This document shows, piece after piece, positions 54,991-63,686 of a DNA stretch of 64,000 nt. Each line of letters starts with the position of its first letter. Position 1 is the stretch's first letter. Origin of the DNA: an uncultured Paracoccaceae bacterium (GTDB lineage: Bacteria; Pseudomonadota; Alphaproteobacteria; Rhodobacterales; Rhodobacteraceae); the NCBI GenBank assembly GCA_947500135.1, contig CANMQX010000006.1, forward strand, positions 124,001-188,000, given 5' to 3'. The notes beneath the pieces are model-generated. The model had not been told where the DNA came from and did no database searches. It was given only the letters and a program-made list of their open reading frames with translations. The translations under genes were made by a program, and so were the position numbers.

Positions 54991-55122
54991 CGTTTCGCCG
55001 ATGCCCAATTGTTGGGAGATCAAGGAGCAATAAACGGTAATGCCTACGGCTGAGACTTGCCGCAAACATGGCCTCAGCATGGCGCGTTCTACAAATTCAG
55101 CTCGAAGTATTACGGCACGTAG
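54991..55122 (+). pseudogene. IS3-family (IS407-like) orfA remnant with several frameshifts
   Basis: Reading across frames gives RFADAQLLG, EIKEQ, a stop, then MPTAETCRKHGLSMAR and FYKFSSKYYGT, the N-terminal HTH region of an IS407-type OrfA. At least two frameshifts and one in-frame stop make it dead. It separates the glycan genes from the integrase module; the remainder of 54,838-55,140 holds no other supported gene. Confidence 0.6.
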
Positions 55123-55140
55123 ATATCCGACGCAGCCAAT

Positions 55141-55449
55141 ATGGGATCGTCGGACGTCTGGTCTCGGGTCAGTGCCCATGCCCGCACCTTTTTGCGACAG
55201 AACAAGAGCTGGCTGACGATCTCGCCCTGGCTGATCACGGGGACACTCTTGGCAGGGATCGTCTCGATGATGGCCGCGAGCTTGCTTTGGACGTTGATGC
55301 TGGCGAGCTCGGAACTAACGGACATGGGTCTGACTCGGATCGACAGGGAGGACGGGACATGGCTGGTGCTGGACCCGACCAAGACGCGGCTGAGAACCTG
55401 CACGCTGGGTGGCAGGTCACTGACCTGCATCAAGATCGAGGAGAATTAG
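55141..55449 (+). CDS. Small single-span membrane protein of the integrated element
   Basis: The 102-aa protein has a basic N-terminus, one transmembrane segment (about residues 24-52: SPWLITGTLLAGIVSMMAAS) and a C-terminal part with DREDGTWLVLDP and LRTCTLGGRSLTCIKIEE. The stop is directly followed by the next ATG. The arrangement of small membrane protein, short protein, excisionase-like protein and integrase recalls compact integrative elements of Rhodobacterales. Function unknown. Confidence 0.6.
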   Translation: MGSSDVWSRVSAHARTFLRQNKSWLTISPWLITGTLLAGIVSMMAASLLWTLMLASSELTDMGLTRIDREDGTWLVLDPTKTRLRTCTLGGRSLTCIKIEEN

Positions 55450-55566
55450 ATGACGAAACCCCTGACAGCCTTAGAACGCGACTTGCTCGCCTGCGTAGAG
55501 CGGTTGGTGACGGCCTGCGAGGTCTCAGCAAAGGAATTGTGCGGGTTGCCCCGTGCGCCCAGTTGA
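55450..55566 (+). CDS. Short element protein, probably truncated
   Basis: This 38-aa frame (MTKPLTALERDLLACVERLV at its start) begins directly after the stop of the membrane protein gene. The N-terminal helix looks genuine, but the frame ends abruptly inside sequence that, in another frame, encodes the excisionase-like tail. A deletion joining two small genes is the simplest reading. Confidence 0.45.
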   Translation: MTKPLTALERDLLACVERLVTACEVSAKELCGLPRAPS

Positions 55567-55678
55567 ATTGAAGGAGGGCACGCTGCTTTGGGATCGCAAA
55601 GACATCGACCTATGGATCGACGGTGTGAAATCCGGCGCGGTGACCGAAGCGGGGGATGACATCCTGGGCCGCCTCTGA
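55553..55678 (+). pseudogene. Excisionase-like (AlpA-type) HTH protein tail
   Basis: In this frame the sequence reads RPVELKEGTLLWDRKDIDLW and continues to GDDILGRL, then stops in a TGATG overlap with the integrase start. The W-D-R-K-D-I-D-x-W-I pattern is the typical end of AlpA/excisionase-type winged helices. The recognition helix upstream is missing. Coupling to the integrase supports the role. Confidence 0.5.
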
Positions 55679-56791
55679 TGACCCAAGTGCGCGTTAAAGG
55701 GTTCAAGATTTTCAAGGACCGGCATGGAAAGTTGCGGTGCTACCACCGCGCCACTGGCCACAAGATCGACATTGAGAAGTCCCCAGTCGGTTCTGCGGAG
55801 TTCTTTGCAGAGTGCGAAACGATCCGTGCCATTGCGGAGGGCCAAAAGGCGAAGGCACCTAAAGCTGGTACTCTTGGCGCACTCATTCAGACGTATTTCG
55901 AAACCGAACACTTTCAGAACCTCGCCGAAGCCACTCGTCGCGATTACCGCAAATGCGCTGATTTCCTTGAGCCGATCAAAGGCACGTCCATCCACGTGAT
56001 CGACACCCCACTCGTTTCAGGCATCCATGACAAGGCCGCAAAGAAAATTGGCTGGCGTCGCGCAAACATGGTCCGCACACTGCTGAGCGAAGTTTTCCGC
56101 TACAACATCCACAAGGGCTTGATAACTGCCAACTACGCCAAAGACGTGATACCCAAGCGCCGCCCGCGTGATCAAGCTTACGCGAACAGGCCATGGAGCA
56201 TAGAAGAACGAGATATCGTCCTGCCCCCCGCAAAGCCGCATGTGCGTGTGGCCCTTGCTCTGATGATGAACACTGGTCTTGATCCAACAGACGCGCTCAA
56301 ATTGCGCAAGGATCAGATCGACGAAGATACGATCTGGGGCGTACGCGGCAAGACGGGCGAAGAAGTCGCAATCCCAATCAGCCCCACTTTGCAGGCGGCG
56401 TTAGACTTGTTTCCCGATCATGAGGCCGAAACGATTCTTGCCAGCTCACGCGGTGAGGCGTGGACTTACAATGGCTTTTCAACGGTTTGGCACCGTTTCA
56501 AGATCAAGCTTGAGGAGGAAGGACTGATCGCGCCTGGCCTAACTCTCAAAGGTCTTGCGCCACACGGTAGCCACCACACTTCGCGAAGCCGGCCTCGATG
56601 AACGTCGCATCGCCGACCTTCTGGGACAGAAGACACCTTCCATGGCGCGGCACTATTCCCGCTCGGCAAACCTTGCGGAAAAGAACCGCGAAACCATGGC
56701 GACACTGGAAAAAGAAAACGAAAGACGCGCGAAGATTGTCAAACCTTCGCAGAAAAGCGTCAAACCTGGCCAAAGTGAGGATCAAATATGA
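55678..56791 (+). pseudogene. Tyrosine-type site-specific integrase, frameshifted
   Basis: The frame from 55678 encodes a SAM-like core-binding domain (about residues 60-160) and part of the catalytic domain (MMNTGLDPTDALKLRKDQI; RGKTGEEVAIPISPTLQAAL; WTYNGFSTVWHRFK) but ends wrongly after LTLKGLAPHG. The remainder continues in the +1 frame as LRHTVATTLREAGLDERRIA, then QKTPSMARHYSRSANLAEKN with the nucleophilic tyrosine, to the stop at 56791. One extra base near 56,551-56,554 explains it. The protein is therefore probably inactive. The gene points at tRNA-Phe, 32 nt away, as expected for the integrase that made the insertion. Confidence 0.82.
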
Positions 56792-56820
56792 GCGGTAAAC
56801 TCAATCATATCAGAGAGTTA

Positions 56821-56838
56821 AATGGTGCCCGGGGGCGG
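56821..56838. repeat. Right attachment-site repeat within tRNA-Phe
   Basis: AATGGTGCCCGGGGGCGG covers the CCA end, acceptor strand and part of the T arm of tRNA-Phe. It differs from the left repeat (48691-48708) at one position. Confidence 0.75.
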
Positions 56839-56897
56839 AATCGAACCACCGACACGAGGATTTTCAATCCACTGCTCTACCCCTGAGCTACCCGGGC
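56823..56897 (-). tRNA. tRNA-Phe (anticodon GAA)
   Basis: The leftward 75-nt sequence folds as a tRNA: acceptor GCCCGGG/CCCGGGC, D arm GCTC/GAGC, anticodon loop TTGAAAA and a GGTTCGATTCC T arm, with encoded CCA. The anticodon stem has one U-U mismatch (28-42). The gene is intact although it is the insertion site of the element to its left. Confidence 0.95.
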
Positions 56898-56972
56898 ATC
56901 GGGACGGCATGTGCCGTTGGGTACGCGCGTTCTAGACGTGGTCGCGAGGGCTGTCCAGCCCGAAATGCGGAC

Positions 56973-57158
56973 CTAATGTGGTTTCGCGAATCCCGTATCG
57001 CGACCACCGTTTTCCGGTGCATCGCCTTCGTGGAGGTCAGCCGCAGGAATGGCGTATCCGCCGGTCAACCACTTGCCCAGGTCCACATCCGCACACCGCT
57101 TTGAGCAAAAGGGCCGGAGATCGGGATTTGTTGGTTTTTTGCAGATCGGGCAGACCAT
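56973..57158 (-). CDS. yacG: DNA gyrase inhibitor YacG
   Basis: The 61-aa zinc protein has CPICKKPT and PFCSKRCADVDLGKWL, giving the four-cysteine CxxC...CxxxC site of YacG, which binds GyrB and inhibits gyrase. The C-terminal tail is acidic. Its start overlaps the RNase E/G stop by 1 nt. Confidence 0.9.
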   Translation of the reverse strand: MVCPICKKPTNPDLRPFCSKRCADVDLGKWLTGGYAIPAADLHEGDAPENGGRDTGFAKPH

Positions 57159-58192
57159 TAAATGTCCCTCAACATCTCAGCAGAATGCGGGCGCCGTTCG
57201 CGTTTGCGCTGCAATTCGAACAGTCCCATTGGAGTCCAACCGACCAGTGAAGTCTCGATCGCGTCAGCCTTGAATGCCGCGCGCAGTGATTGTTCGACCT
57301 GTTTGCGATGCGCCTTGGACATTGACACGAAATCGACGGTGACCTGCCCGCCCAGCCCGCGTAACCGCAAGGCACGCGGCAGAGCCCGGCAGGCGGCTAG
57401 ATTGGCCTTTAGGGCGGCGGCAGGTGATGTATCGTTGCCTGTGTTGACATCGACCGCGACCAATGCGCGGGTTGGTTCGACATACATGTTGGCCTCACCC
57501 AAGGGCACCAGCGCGTTGGCCAGATCACCAATCTGGTCCAGCACGTCGTGATCTTCAAAACAACCCGCATCGGTAACCACCTGCGCCGACAGATGCCAAT
57601 CCCGCCAGGCAAGCGCATGCGGACCATCACCTTCGGTCAGGGCTTCGGGTTGCGTTCCTTCAGCATCGGCCAGAACGGCGTCGGACAAAGCGGCCATGGC
57701 CGCGATATCATCCGCAATCTCTGCCGCATCAGCCCCATCGCAGGATGACCGCAAGATCAGCCCATGCGGCCCGTCATAAGCCTCATGCGCGGTGGCCAAC
57801 AGCGTATCGCGCGTGTCGTCATCGGTGATCTGACGCGAAATATTGGTTCCGGGTTTCCCAGGCGTGACAATGGCATAGCGGCTTTTGAACAGGACCCGGT
57901 CCGTTACAGGGACTGCTTTGCCACTTTCGGCATATCCTGTGACCTGCACTAGCAACGGCTGGCCAGGTCGCAACCCTTTACCGTGCCGCAGAAACCCGGT
58001 GTCTCCGCCGGGCAAGCGCAGCATCATGCCACCCTGCCCTTTGATGGGACGGTCGCAGATGCCACGAAAAATCGCGCCCGGACGGGGGGCATCGCTGGTG
58101 TCGATCAACAAATCATCCAGCTTGCCATCGACCAAGATGCAAGCGGCCTCAACCGTGCCAATGTGGTCCAACAGGATCAAACGACCTTTCAT
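57158..58192 (-). CDS. Ribonuclease E/G family protein, short form
   Basis: The 344-aa protein matches the short RNase G-like form found in Alphaproteobacteria: [13 protein letters not shown] holds the catalytic magnesium aspartates (near residue 250) and [20 protein letters not shown] the second metal region. The S1 domain is reduced and the scaffold domain of RNase E is absent. It probably processes RNA. Start overlaps the maf stop as ATGA. Confidence 0.82.
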   Translation of the reverse strand: MKGRLILLDHIGTVEAACILVDGKLDDLLIDTSDAPRPGAIFRGICDRPIKGQGGMMLRLPGGDTGFLRHGKGLRPGQPLLVQVTGYAESGKAVPVTDRVLFKSRYAIVTPGKPGTNISRQITDDDTRDTLLATAHEAYDGPHGLILRSSCDGADAAEIADDIAAMAALSDAVLADAEGTQPEALTEGDGPHALAWRDWHLSAQVVTDAGCFEDHDVLDQIGDLANALVPLGEANMYVEPTRALVAVDVNTGNDTSPAAALKANLAACRALPRALRLRGLGGQVTVDFVSMSKAHRKQVEQSLRAAFKADAIETSLVGWTPMGLFELQRKRERRPHSAEMLRDI

Positions 58193-58794
58193 TGGGTATC
58201 TCCACGAACCGGGTAACCTGCCGCCGTCAACAGGCCAATGGTTTCGGGTAAAGGCAAGCCCATCACAGCGTGGAAAGACCCGTTGAGCCAGGTCACAAAT
58301 GCGCTTGCCGGTCCTTGGATGCCGTAGCCGCCAGCCTTGCCCTGCCAGTCACCCGTCGCCAGGTACCAGTACACATCTTGATCCGTCATTCGTTTGAAGG
58401 CGACGGTCGTTTGCAGGTCTTTCTGCCAGATTTGACCTGCACGTTTGACGGCAACCGCAGTGATGACTTTGTGCCGACGCCCGGACAGCGCGTGCAGAAA
58501 GGCTGCGGCCTCTTCTGCATCAGCGGGCTTTGCCATGATGCGTCGGCCCAAAGCGACCGTTGTATCGGCGCAAAGAACGACCTCATCATCCGTGATCACC
58601 GACGCTTCGGCCTTTTCGCGGGCAACCCGATTGACATAGTCGCGAGGAAGTTCGCCTTTGCGCACATCCTCGTCAATATCGGGCGGGCGGATGGCGGTTG
58701 GCGTTACACCGATCTGCGCCAACAACTCCAGCCTGCGCGGCGAACCGGAGCCGAGGATCAGTTTCAAGCCGGGATCAGGCGCATTGGTTGTCAT
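58189..58794 (-). CDS. maf: Maf-type nucleotide diphosphatase
   Basis: The 201-aa protein has [14 protein letters not shown] at the N-terminus, the acidic DEDV and CADTTVAL motifs and [10 protein letters not shown], all typical of Maf nucleoside triphosphate diphosphatases that remove non-canonical or modified nucleotides. The ATG at 58794 gives normal Maf length; an ATG at 58818 is possible. Lies between infA and the RNase gene. Confidence 0.92.
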   Translation of the reverse strand: MTTNAPDPGLKLILGSGSPRRLELLAQIGVTPTAIRPPDIDEDVRKGELPRDYVNRVAREKAEASVITDDEVVLCADTTVALGRRIMAKPADAEEAAAFLHALSGRRHKVITAVAVKRAGQIWQKDLQTTVAFKRMTDQDVYWYLATGDWQGKAGGYGIQGPASAFVTWLNGSFHAVMGLPLPETIGLLTAAGYPVRGDTQ

Positions 58795-58869
58795 GGATAG
58801 ACCGGGTGTCGGACGCATCGACTGATGCGCCAAACGCCTGCCTGGACAACGCACAACACGTCGTGGACT

Positions 58870-59088
58870 TTACTTAAAGCGGTAATTAATCCGACCCTTG
58901 GTCAGATCATAAGGCGTCATTTCAACCTGCACCTTGTCGCCTGCCAGAACCCGGATGCGGTTCTTGCGCATCTTGCCTGCCGTATGTGCGATAATCTCAT
59001 GGCCGTTTTCCAGCTCGACCCGAAACGTCGCATTAGGCAGAAGTTCCTTCACGACACCGGGGAATTCGAGCAGTTCTTCCTTGGCCAT
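58870..59088 (-). CDS. infA: Translation initiation factor IF-1
   Basis: The 72-aa S1-like OB-fold protein is nearly invariant: [19 protein letters not shown], then [19 protein letters not shown] and [10 protein letters not shown]. It binds the A site of the 30S subunit during initiation. GGAGA lies upstream of the start. Confidence 0.97.
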   Translation of the reverse strand: MAKEELLEFPGVVKELLPNATFRVELENGHEIIAHTAGKMRKNRIRVLAGDKVQVEMTPYDLTKGRINYRFK

Positions 59089-59130
59089 GTGTTCTCCTAC
59101 ACGTAATCAGCGCAATCCTTTGCGCGCCGC

Positions 59131-59160
59131 TTAAATGAGCGTCTATGGGCGAAATATCAA
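59131..59160 (-). promoter_or_regulatory. Possible infA promoter
   Basis: On the leftward strand TTGATA (59160-59155) and ATTTAA (59136-59131) are 18 nt apart, 43 nt upstream of the infA start. The match is weak but is the best pair in this 139-nt gap. Confidence 0.3.
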
Positions 59161-59227
59161 GTCCTAACCCGCATATACATCACAAATGACACGTTGGGCC
59201 GACTGTCAGAGTCCGAAACAGGGCTGA

Positions 59228-59698
59228 TTACGTTCGCGCTGGTCCAAAACGCTCTGTCAGTCGCTGTGTGATCTGATCGCGCGTCTGGCGATAAGCGGTG
59301 AGCCGCGTATCGCGCGCGTCACCCAGCCCGGTCGGGTCCAAAATGGGCCAGTATTCCACATCGATATGATAGAACTGGGTCAGATCAAGCGCCCGGCGTT
59401 GGCTGGCCGGTGACAATGCGAGCACGAGATCAAAAGACGACAGGTCATCGCCCCAGTCTTCCATCTCGTCAAAGGATCGCGACCGGTGCCGTGACAGTTC
59501 AACCCCGATTTCGGCACAGACTGTTATGGCGAACCCGTCGATTTCCAGATCACTTTTTACACCGGCAGATTGGATGTAACATTCTGTTCCATAAAGTTTT
59601 TTCATGATCCCTTCGGCCATCGGGGACCGGACGGAATTATGATCGCAGCAAAACAGCACTGATTGGGGAAGTTGCTGATATGCGCTACCGTCTGCCAC
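59228..59698 (-). CDS. Low-molecular-weight protein phosphatase-like protein
   Basis: The 156-aa protein has the P-loop CDHNSVRSP (CX5R) after LPQSVLFC, and DPTGLGDARD near the C-terminus supplying the general-acid aspartate, as in LMW phosphatases and arsenate reductases. I chose the GTG at 59698, 1 nt past the UPF0262 stop with a G-rich site upstream; the longer ATG at 59722 overlaps that gene. Target unknown. The arrangement with UPF0262 and hisD is conserved in Rhodobacterales. Confidence 0.83.
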   Translation of the reverse strand: MADGSAYQQLPQSVLFCCDHNSVRSPMAEGIMKKLYGTECYIQSAGVKSDLEIDGFAITVCAEIGVELSRHRSRSFDEMEDWGDDLSSFDLVLALSPASQRRALDLTQFYHIDVEYWPILDPTGLGDARDTRLTAYRQTRDQITQRLTERFGPART

Positions 59699-59699
59699 A

Positions 59700-60179
59700 T
59701 TACCCCCCGAAATGCAGAACACAGATCAATGTGAAAAGGCGACGGGCCGTATCGATATCCACATCGGCCTTACCTTCCAGCCGTTCCTGCAGGACGCGGG
59801 CACCTTCATTGTGGATACCCCGGCGGGCCATATCGATGGTCTCGATTTGGCTGGGGGGCAGCGTCTTGACTGCGTTGAAATAGCTTTCGCAGATTTGGAA
59901 ATAGTCTTTGACGACTTGCCGGAAGGGGCCGAGCGACAGATGAAACTCACCTGCCGGGCTTTCATCTTCCTGCTGGATATCAAAAACCAGCCGCCGTTCC
60001 TTGATCGACAGGCCCAAACGATAGGGGCCGGGTGGCACCGCCCGACCATCCCGCACCGGGATGGCAAAGCTGTTATCCTCAAGCAGGTCAAACATCGCGA
60101 CCTTGCGTTCCTGATCAATCTCCGGCGTGGGCGGTGGCAGGTTGCGGTCATCGATACTGATATGGGTGATCTTGCTCAT
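59700..60179 (-). CDS. UPF0262 family protein
   Basis: The 159-aa protein from the ATG at 60179 (MSKITHISIDDRNL) matches UPF0262, an alphaproteobacterial family of unknown function found beside hisD. Conserved parts include VAMFDLLEDNSFAIP and FHLSLGPFRQVVKDYFQICE. A GTG at 60191 would overlap hisD by 11 nt. Confidence 0.88.
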   Translation of the reverse strand: MSKITHISIDDRNLPPPTPEIDQERKVAMFDLLEDNSFAIPVRDGRAVPPGPYRLGLSIKERRLVFDIQQEDESPAGEFHLSLGPFRQVVKDYFQICESYFNAVKTLPPSQIETIDMARRGIHNEGARVLQERLEGKADVDIDTARRLFTLICVLHFGG

Positions 60180-60180
60180 G

Positions 60181-61491
60181 TCATCCGCCACTATTCAGCT
60201 GATCCAGACGCGCGCGCACGGACAGACCATGTGCTTCAAGCCCTTCGGATTGGGCCAATTTTTCGGCGGCTGGGCCGATGGTGGCCAGTGCCTCGGGTGT
60301 CATCCGCGACAGAGTAGTGCGCTTGATAAAGTCCATCACTGACAATCCGCTCGAAAACCGCGCCGACCGGGCCGTCGGCAAGACATGATTTGGACCACCA
60401 ATGTAGTCACCAATCGCCTCGGGTGTCCAACCCCCGATAAAGATCGCCCCGGCATGGGTGATCTTCGTGACCAAACTGTCGGCATCACCCGTACAGATCT
60501 CAAGATGTTCGGGCGCGATCCGGTCAGATAGGGCAACCGCCTCATCCAGATTTGCCACAGTGATAACGGCCCCAAAATCGCGCCAACTGGCAGCAGCGAT
60601 CTCGCGCCGTTGCAGGGTTTGCAGACGGGCGGTGACCGCGTCGGCCACGGCCTGACCAAAGCCCGCATCATCGGTGATCAGCAGTGATTGCGCGCTTTCG
60701 TCATGTTCGGCCTGACTTAGCAAATCCAGTGCGATCCAGTCGGGGTTGTTATCCTTATCCGCGATCACAAGGATTTCGGACGGCCCGGCGATCATGTCGA
60801 TGCCCACCCTTCCAAAAACCCGACGCTTGGCAGCGGCAACAAATGCGTTGCCCGGGCCGGTAATCTTGTCGACCGGCGCGATTGTTGCGGTGCCATAGGC
60901 CAACGCCGCAACCGCTTGCGCGCCACCAATGCGGTAAACCTCATCAACGCCCGCAATCTTTGCCGCCATCAAGACAAGTGGATTCGTCACCCCGTCCGGC
61001 GTTGGAACCACCATGGCCAAGCGGCCAACCCCAGCTGTTTTGGCGGGAATCGCATTCATCAGGACGGATGATGGATAGGATGCAAGACCGCCGGGTACGT
61101 AAAGCCCAGCAGCTGACACTGGCGTCCAACGCCAGCCAAGCGTCGCACCTGTTTCCGGCTCAACCCAAGACTGGTCGGCTGGCATCTGGCGTGCGTGGTA
61201 ACCGCGAATCCGATCAGCGGCGAGCCTTAGCGCGGCTTCATCCACCGCACTGACTTTTGTACATTCGGCGTCAATTTCCGTCTGCGTAAAGCGCATGCTT
61301 TCAGGTGTCAGGCTCAGACGGTCAAATTTCTGGGTCAGTTCCAGCACGGCTTGATCGCCACGGGAGCGAACATCAGCAATAATCTCAGCGACCACCTGAT
61401 CAACATCAGGGCTGTCCTCGCGCTTGGCAGTCAGCAGCACAGAAAACCGGGCTTCGAAATCAGGTTCGGTTGTCGATAGAAACTGTGGCAT
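60181..61491 (-). CDS. hisD: Histidinol dehydrogenase
   Basis: The 436-aa enzyme catalyses the last two steps of histidine synthesis (histidinol to histidine, NAD+). Recognisable parts are YVPGGLASYPSSVLMNAIPA near residue 130, KITGPGNAFVAAAKRRVFG near 210, and AEHDESAQS and GPNHVLPT, which carry zinc and catalytic histidines. Separate from hisA/F/E, in the housekeeping block typical of Rhodobacterales. Confidence 0.96.
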   Translation of the reverse strand: MPQFLSTTEPDFEARFSVLLTAKREDSPDVDQVVAEIIADVRSRGDQAVLELTQKFDRLSLTPESMRFTQTEIDAECTKVSAVDEAALRLAADRIRGYHARQMPADQSWVEPETGATLGWRWTPVSAAGLYVPGGLASYPSSVLMNAIPAKTAGVGRLAMVVPTPDGVTNPLVLMAAKIAGVDEVYRIGGAQAVAALAYGTATIAPVDKITGPGNAFVAAAKRRVFGRVGIDMIAGPSEILVIADKDNNPDWIALDLLSQAEHDESAQSLLITDDAGFGQAVADAVTARLQTLQRREIAAASWRDFGAVITVANLDEAVALSDRIAPEHLEICTGDADSLVTKITHAGAIFIGGWTPEAIGDYIGGPNHVLPTARSARFSSGLSVMDFIKRTTLSRMTPEALATIGPAAEKLAQSEGLEAHGLSVRARLDQLNSGG

Positions 61492-61557
61492 GGAACACTC
61501 CTTCAGGCCCCCACATAGCGGGGCACCGGGGTGGCATCAATGCCGGGGGAGTGTCGA

Positions 61558-62025
61558 TCAATCAGGATGGGACGGGGTTTTGCCAGACGGGGCAACATAT
61601 GGCCTTGTGACGTCACGCAAAACGACTTCCAGTGCTTCGACATCTAACGCAATCGCGCCGTCCCCAGCGAGCGTCAATTCGATCCGACCCGCGCCATCAT
61701 CGGCAGGTTGATAGGTGATGGCCAGCAGCGAATAAACCATTTCAGGGTCGGTCTTATCGACACCCTGGCTTTGGACCCGCATCACATCTTCGAAGGCCAA
61801 AACCGCCTGCACGCGTTCCTTTTGTACCGCTTTGGCCCCGATTTCCCAGCGGAACCGGTTCAACAGCATGGCGAAACGGCGTGCCTTGCGGTCCCAGCGC
61901 AGTTGGGCGGCCGGAAATACAGCGTCTTGCGTCAAGGATGACATCACTGCCAGATCGTCAGCATCAAGTGCCTTCAGCCGCAGCGGGGCCTCCGCACCAT
62001 CCTCAAATCGGGCATCATTAGTCAT
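61558..62025 (-). CDS. DUF2948 family protein
   Basis: The 155-aa protein matches DUF2948: [20 protein letters not shown] at about residue 17 and [12 protein letters not shown], ending [15 protein letters not shown]. Function unknown. Its start overlaps murA as ATGA, so the two are co-translated. The 66-nt gap to hisD contains only short GC-rich stems. Confidence 0.85.
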   Translation of the reverse strand: MTNDARFEDGAEAPLRLKALDADDLAVMSSLTQDAVFPAAQLRWDRKARRFAMLLNRFRWEIGAKAVQKERVQAVLAFEDVMRVQSQGVDKTDPEMVYSLLAITYQPADDGAGRIELTLAGDGAIALDVEALEVVLRDVTRPYVAPSGKTPSHPD

Positions 62026-63290
62026 GATCGGGCAACCCGCTCAATCTTGGCACCAACGGCGCTTAGTTTTTCTTCGACATGCTCATAGCCGCGATCAAGG
62101 TGGTAGACACGGCTGACGACTGTTTCACCCTCGGCGGCCAAACCGGCAAGGATCAAGGAAACTGAGGCGCGCAAATCCGTGGCCATCACTGGCGCCCCTT
62201 TCAACCGTTCCACACCGTGAACTGTGGCCGTGCCGCCCTGCACCTCAATATCCGCGCCCATGCGGATCAGTTCGGGGGCATGCATGAACCGGTTTTCAAA
62301 GATTTTCTCTTCCAGAACCGATGTACCTTTTGCGGTGCAAAGCATGGCCATCATTTGGGCCTGCAGGTCGGTTGGAAATCCAGGGAACACTTCGGTGGTG
62401 ACATCCACCGCAGTCGGGCGCCCGTTCTTGCGCGCCACCTTCAGACCGTCGGCGGTCTCAGTCACCGCGACGCCGGCAGCATCCAGTTTTTCGGCAAATG
62501 ATTGGACCAGATCAAGACGCCCACCGATGCATTCAACCTCTCCACCGGCAAAGACAGGCGCCAGCATATAGGTGCCCAATTCGATCCGGTCGGTGACCAC
62601 CGGGTGCGTTGCAGCCCCCAGACGGTCCACCCCTTCGATCGTGATCGTTGGTGTGCCTTCGCCTTCGATCTGCGCACCCATGCGGCGCAAACAATGGGCA
62701 AGGTCAACAATTTCAGGCTCACGCGCCGCGTTTTCGATGATCGTTGTATCTTTGGCCAATGTGGCCGCCATTAGCACGTTTTCGGTGGCGCCGACCGAAG
62801 CGAAACGCAAAGGTACACGCGCGCCCTTCAATCCGCCCTTGGCTGTTGCATGCAGATAACCGTCTTTCAGCTCAATCTCGGCTCCCATCGCCTCAAGTGC
62901 GGTCACATGGATGTCCATGGGACGGGCACCAATGGCGCAGCCGCCGGGCAACGACACGACCGCCTGGTGATGACGAGCCAGCAACGGTCCCAATACAAGG
63001 TTGGAGGCGCGCATCTTGCGCACGATTTCGTAGTCAGCGGTGGTCGATGTCATGGCATGGGATGACAACACTTGCACCTTGCCATCCTGCATCGATGTCA
63101 CTTCAACACCCAATGACTGCAAAAGGGCGGTCATGGTCTGAATGTCAGACAGGCGCGGCGCATTGGTCAGCGTCAGCGGCTCTTCAGACAGCAACGTGGC
63201 GGGCATCAGGGTCAGTGCCGCGTTCTTGGCGCCCGCAATCTTTATCTTTCCTTGCAGGGCTGTGCCGCCCTTCACCACGATCGAATCCAT
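62022..63290 (-). CDS. murA: UDP-N-acetylglucosamine 1-carboxyvinyltransferase
   Basis: The 422-aa enzyme catalyses the first committed step of peptidoglycan synthesis, adding enolpyruvate to UDP-GlcNAc. [17 protein letters not shown] carries the conserved lysine-asparagine pair and [12 protein letters not shown] the catalytic cysteine (about residue 116), so the normal fosfomycin target residue is present. It is essential and full length. Confidence 0.96.
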   Translation of the reverse strand: MDSIVVKGGTALQGKIKIAGAKNAALTLMPATLLSEEPLTLTNAPRLSDIQTMTALLQSLGVEVTSMQDGKVQVLSSHAMTSTTADYEIVRKMRASNLVLGPLLARHHQAVVSLPGGCAIGARPMDIHVTALEAMGAEIELKDGYLHATAKGGLKGARVPLRFASVGATENVLMAATLAKDTTIIENAAREPEIVDLAHCLRRMGAQIEGEGTPTITIEGVDRLGAATHPVVTDRIELGTYMLAPVFAGGEVECIGGRLDLVQSFAEKLDAAGVAVTETADGLKVARKNGRPTAVDVTTEVFPGFPTDLQAQMMAMLCTAKGTSVLEEKIFENRFMHAPELIRMGADIEVQGGTATVHGVERLKGAPVMATDLRASVSLILAGLAAEGETVVSRVYHLDRGYEHVEEKLSAVGAKIERVARS

Positions 63291-63296
63291 GCCTGC

Positions 63297-63446
63297 CTAC
63301 TCTTTCTCTTTTTTATCGCCTGCATCGCTGCGGGCTTTTTTCTGGGCCTTGCGCTTGGCCATGTTCGTCTTCAATGCGGCTTTCAACCGATCATCGCGGC
63401 TTGGTTTTGATTTGCGCGTGCTGCTTTTTTCTTGCCTGTCACTCAT
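63297..63446 (-). CDS. Small basic protein upstream of murA
   Basis: From the ATG at 63446 the product is 49 aa and extremely basic (SRDDRLKAALKTNMAKRKAQ, then KKARSDAGDKKEKE). Placement 6 nt before murA suggests one transcript; similar short lysine-rich proteins sit at this spot in other Rhodobacterales. Function unknown; a longer frame from 63506 lacks support. Confidence 0.65.
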   Translation of the reverse strand: MSDRQEKSSTRKSKPSRDDRLKAALKTNMAKRKAQKKARSDAGDKKEKE

Positions 63447-63533
63447 ATTGCCCCTGTTAGCAATAAGGGCAAAAAGCGTCCAGAGAGGGCTTGCAACAAT
63501 CGACAATTACAGCTAATTCCCCGCCTCACGGAT

Positions 63534-63608
63534 GCTGTGGTAGCTCAGTGGCAGAGCACACCCTTGGTAAGGGTGAGGTCGAGAGTTCAATCCTCTCTCA
63601 CAGCACCA
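63534..63608 (+). tRNA. tRNA-Thr (anticodon GGT)
   Basis: The 75-nt rightward sequence folds as a tRNA: acceptor GCTGTGG/TCACAGC (last pair G-U), D arm GCTC/GAGC, anticodon stem CACCC/GGGTG around TTGGTAA, T arm GAGAG/CTCTC with TTCAATC, and encoded CCA. It decodes ACC and ACU. Confidence 0.95.
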
Positions 63609-63686
63609 TCCGTTCAGCTTGAAACTAGTGACACCCCGCGCCGGTTTACGCGTAACCCTCGCTATCTTGATCTGCTTCTGCTCCAG

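Larger units (their letters stand above)
48691..56838. mobile_element. Integrated element at tRNA-Phe, about 8.1 kb
   Basis: The interval is bounded by 18-bp direct repeats of the tRNA-Phe 3' end, has a tyrosine integrase next to the intact tRNA, is AT-richer than its surroundings and contains fragments of at least three IS families. Cargo is a methyltransferase and two large modular glycan-modification proteins. The integrase is frameshifted, so the element is probably immobile now. No structural phage or conjugation genes are seen. Confidence 0.75.

Noticed and set aside
56540..56600. Programmed frameshift in the integrase
   Set aside because: No slippery heptamer or following stem is evident, and family members are normally read in one frame; simple decay is the better explanation.
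48691..56838. Prophage
   Set aside because: No capsid, tail, terminase, lysis or replication genes are present; the cargo is glycan-modification genes and IS debris.
63491..63519. Promoter TTGCAA-17-TAATTC before tRNA-Thr
   Set aside because: Spacing is right, but the -10 match is too poor to list as a feature.
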